Assembly (NCBI GenBank): GCA_031272985.1
Contig: JAISSU010000025.1
Location: forward strand, 32,785 to 96,784
DNA from: Lachnospiraceae bacterium
Lineage (GTDB): Bacteria > Bacillota > Clostridia > Lachnospirales > Lachnospiraceae
Length of the DNA: 64,000 nt
Direction: 5' to 3'
Shown here: positions 62,335-64,000 of the stretch, piece after piece
Numbering within the stretch: the first letter of the stretch is position 1
Layout: every line of letters starts with the position of its first letter
Position numbers and translations under genes: made by a program
Notes under the pieces: generated by a model
Seen by the model: the letters and a program-made list of their open reading frames with translations, nothing else
What the model was told of the DNA's origin: nothing
Databases searched by the model: none

Positions 62335-63940
62335 TACGGAAAAAACGGATTACGAAACGGATAGTACCACTTTTGCCGGAATGCTCAAGCATATTAAGGA
62401 GTATAAATATGCTGTAATCGCTGTATTCTTATTCTCTTTATTAGTTTATGGAAGCATTATTTTTTATCCCTCCCTATCAATTGATGACGAAGTCTCACTT
62501 ACTGCGGATTCGGTAATAAGATGGATGACACAGGGCAGGTTTGGAATATCAGTCCTTGATTTTTTTGTTACTCTCAATACAGGACGATACGTTCCCTTTC
62601 TCTGGGAATTTCTGGGTGTTATGCTACTGGGTATATCCTCCATAATTGGCAGCTATAATATGACTCGAATACTAAATAAGGAAGCCAAAAGTTTTGGAGT
62701 CTTTGTCTATTGTGCGGTCTATCTTTCGTTACCTTTTGTTTTTGGTGAACTGGTATCGTTTCATATGTTCGCATTGGAGATGGGCATAGGACTTTTTGCT
62801 GCTGAAATGTCTGTAATGATGACTCTGACATTTTTTAAGACAGCTAAAAGGAGGGCATTGCTGGCTTCGCTAGTATTGCTTGTTGCAGCGTTTTCAATAT
62901 ATCAGGCATTGGCAACGGTGTACATAGTATACATGGTATTGTATGCCTATATTAGGTTCACTCAAATAGAAAAAGAGAACTTAAAAGCAGGTATAAAGGA
63001 TATCTATCGTAAGCTCGGAGTCGGGGCGGCAGTGACAACAATTGCTGCTGCTGTTTATTTTCTGATCAACGCCTTGGTGAATATTATATTTGTTGCTGAC
63101 AGTGGCTATTTAATACAGTATGTAGGGTGGGGAAAACAAGGGAATTTTCTTCTGGAAGTTTTTTACGCATTTGCGAATGTTGTCAGAATCCTTTTCGGGA
63201 TAACCATAAAAGGTGTGATAATATATGGTGGTCCTGTTATTTGTTTTTCGTCCATTGTTTTCATAATGGTTTCTATTTACTTTATTAAGTTCGCAGCAAA
63301 CAAACTACATATGCTCGCCATGGCAGTTGCTCTTGGAATAGCTCCATTTACAATGACTATTATTCTCGGGGCCTATGCCACACCGGGCAGAATGTTCCCC
63401 GGCATAGCGGTATTTATGGCAGCGACTTGGTTTTTGACAGTAAATTTATTTAATAAAAAGACACTTAAGAACCTTATTCTCGCAGCTTGTGTTTGTGTGT
63501 TGTTTTTACAGGCATATTACATGAATATCATAGGTTACAGCAAGTATTTGAGCTATAACAATGATGTGGCGATAGCAAATAATATTCTTTTCGAGGTTGA
63601 AAAGTTGGAGCCGGAGTATGCCAAAAAGCCGTTCGTGTTTATCGGAGCATATGAGTATCAAAAAAACAGGAAAGTCATTCCATTCTTGATAGGGACAGTT
63701 CATGGCGAGTCTTTCTTTGAACATGACAGCGGTAGTAATGGCAGAATGGTAAGCTTCCTGAACAGTATTGGGCACAATATACTCTTACCTAACGCAACAC
63801 AAATCAGAGAAGGACTTGCAATATCAGAAAACATGTCATTATGGCCGGCAAAAGGTAGTGTGGTCATACTGGATGATTGTATAGTAATAAAGCTGTCGGA
63901 ACCGGTTGAGGAGTGGTATTTAATAAACGGAGTAAAATGA
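62327..63940 (+). CDS. GtrII-type membrane glucosyltransferase
   Basis: 537 residues, about 10-12 hydrophobic helices and a C-terminal external domain; resembles the GtrII-type (PF14264-like) transferase that moves the sugar from the lipid carrier to the outside acceptor. The N-terminal loop (SLSIDDEVSLTADSVIRWM) has the acidic residues expected of a GT-C-fold enzyme. It overlaps gtrA by 8 bases (translational coupling). GtrB-GtrA-GtrII together form a complete module for adding sugar to a surface polymer. It reads to near the end of the window and no further gene is visible in the last 60 bases. Confidence 0.88.
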   Translation: MNDTEKTDYETDSTTFAGMLKHIKEYKYAVIAVFLFSLLVYGSIIFYPSLSIDDEVSLTADSVIRWMTQGRFGISVLDFFVTLNTGRYVPFLWEFLGVMLLGISSIIGSYNMTRILNKEAKSFGVFVYCAVYLSLPFVFGELVSFHMFALEMGIGLFAAEMSVMMTLTFFKTAKRRALLASLVLLVAAFSIYQALATVYIVYMVLYAYIRFTQIEKENLKAGIKDIYRKLGVGAAVTTIAAAVYFLINALVNIIFVADSGYLIQYVGWGKQGNFLLEVFYAFANVVRILFGITIKGVIIYGGPVICFSSIVFIMVSIYFIKFAANKLHMLAMAVALGIAPFTMTIILGAYATPGRMFPGIAVFMAATWFLTVNLFNKKTLKNLILAACVCVLFLQAYYMNIIGYSKYLSYNNDVAIANNILFEVEKLEPEYAKKPFVFIGAYEYQKNRKVIPFLIGTVHGESFFEHDSGSNGRMVSFLNSIGHNILLPNATQIREGLAISENMSLWPAKGSVVILDDCIVIKLSEPVEEWYLINGVK

Positions 63941-64000
63941 CGCAGTACATGAATTAGCAATGTTATGGAGCCCTTTGGCAGGCAGAAGACGATTACTGTT

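Overview
The window looks like chromosome from a low-to-moderate GC, strictly or mainly anaerobic Firmicute, most likely a member of the Clostridia close to Lachnospiraceae. The support is indirect: Gram-positive features (LPXTG pilin with sortases, lipoproteins with lipoboxes, strong GGAGG ribosome sites, clostridial ChW repeats, a Bacillus-type LexA box), anaerobic pyruvate formate-lyase with its activase behind a ZTP riboswitch, and no respiratory genes. The species cannot be fixed from sequence alone.

Layout. 1-8.1 kb: the end of a polyferredoxin membrane protein, an AraC regulator, and a complete sugar/polyol ABC importer (binding lipoprotein, fused double ATPase, permease) followed by two Gfo/Idh/MocA dehydrogenases, which reads as uptake plus oxidation of a polyol such as inositol. 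8.3-12.4 kb: a compact sortase-pilus locus (small DivIVA-like protein, one LPXTG pilin, two sortases). 12.5-14.8 kb: an HD-GYP protein facing a MerR-AraC regulator pair. 14.9-25.7 kb: housekeeping block with rnpB, an OGG-like DNA glycosylase, tRNA-Gly, MATE and MarR, thyA-folA, argS, HtrA, glyA and an AEC transporter. 25.7-29.2 kb: ZTP riboswitch, pflB, pflA. 29.3-36.8 kb: CarD, a SEDS protein, a lipoprotein, scpA-scpB, a prepilin peptidase, recA-recX and an amidase. 37-39.5 kb: a ChW-repeat serine hydrolase gene interrupted by an amber codon. 39.5-51.2 kb: a nucleoside uptake and breakdown cluster (BMP lipoprotein, ATPase, two permeases, nucleoside hydrolase, two M20 hydrolases, GATase1-like protein, LacI, ribokinase). 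51.3-54.2 kb: TrkA-TrkH potassium uptake. 54.4-58.2 kb: an unrecognised membrane protein, an antitoxin with a broken toxin, CapA and a P-loop protein. 58.4-63.9 kb: leuS and a gtr-type glucosylation set (GT2, GtrA, GtrII).

The most unusual structure is not a gene. The window holds an interspersed family of palindromic intergenic repeats with common ends (left end around CCCTTGAAGGTC, right end around GCGCGGGC) in about 87 bp and about 140 bp versions plus solitary left ends, and a second family beginning TAGGGG that several genes use as their stop codon and that appears to have entered one permease reading frame. Other points of note are an ACG codon exactly where a sortase start codon should be, an amber codon at a conserved Trp position of a ChW repeat, and a toxin gene cut off beside a convergent capA.
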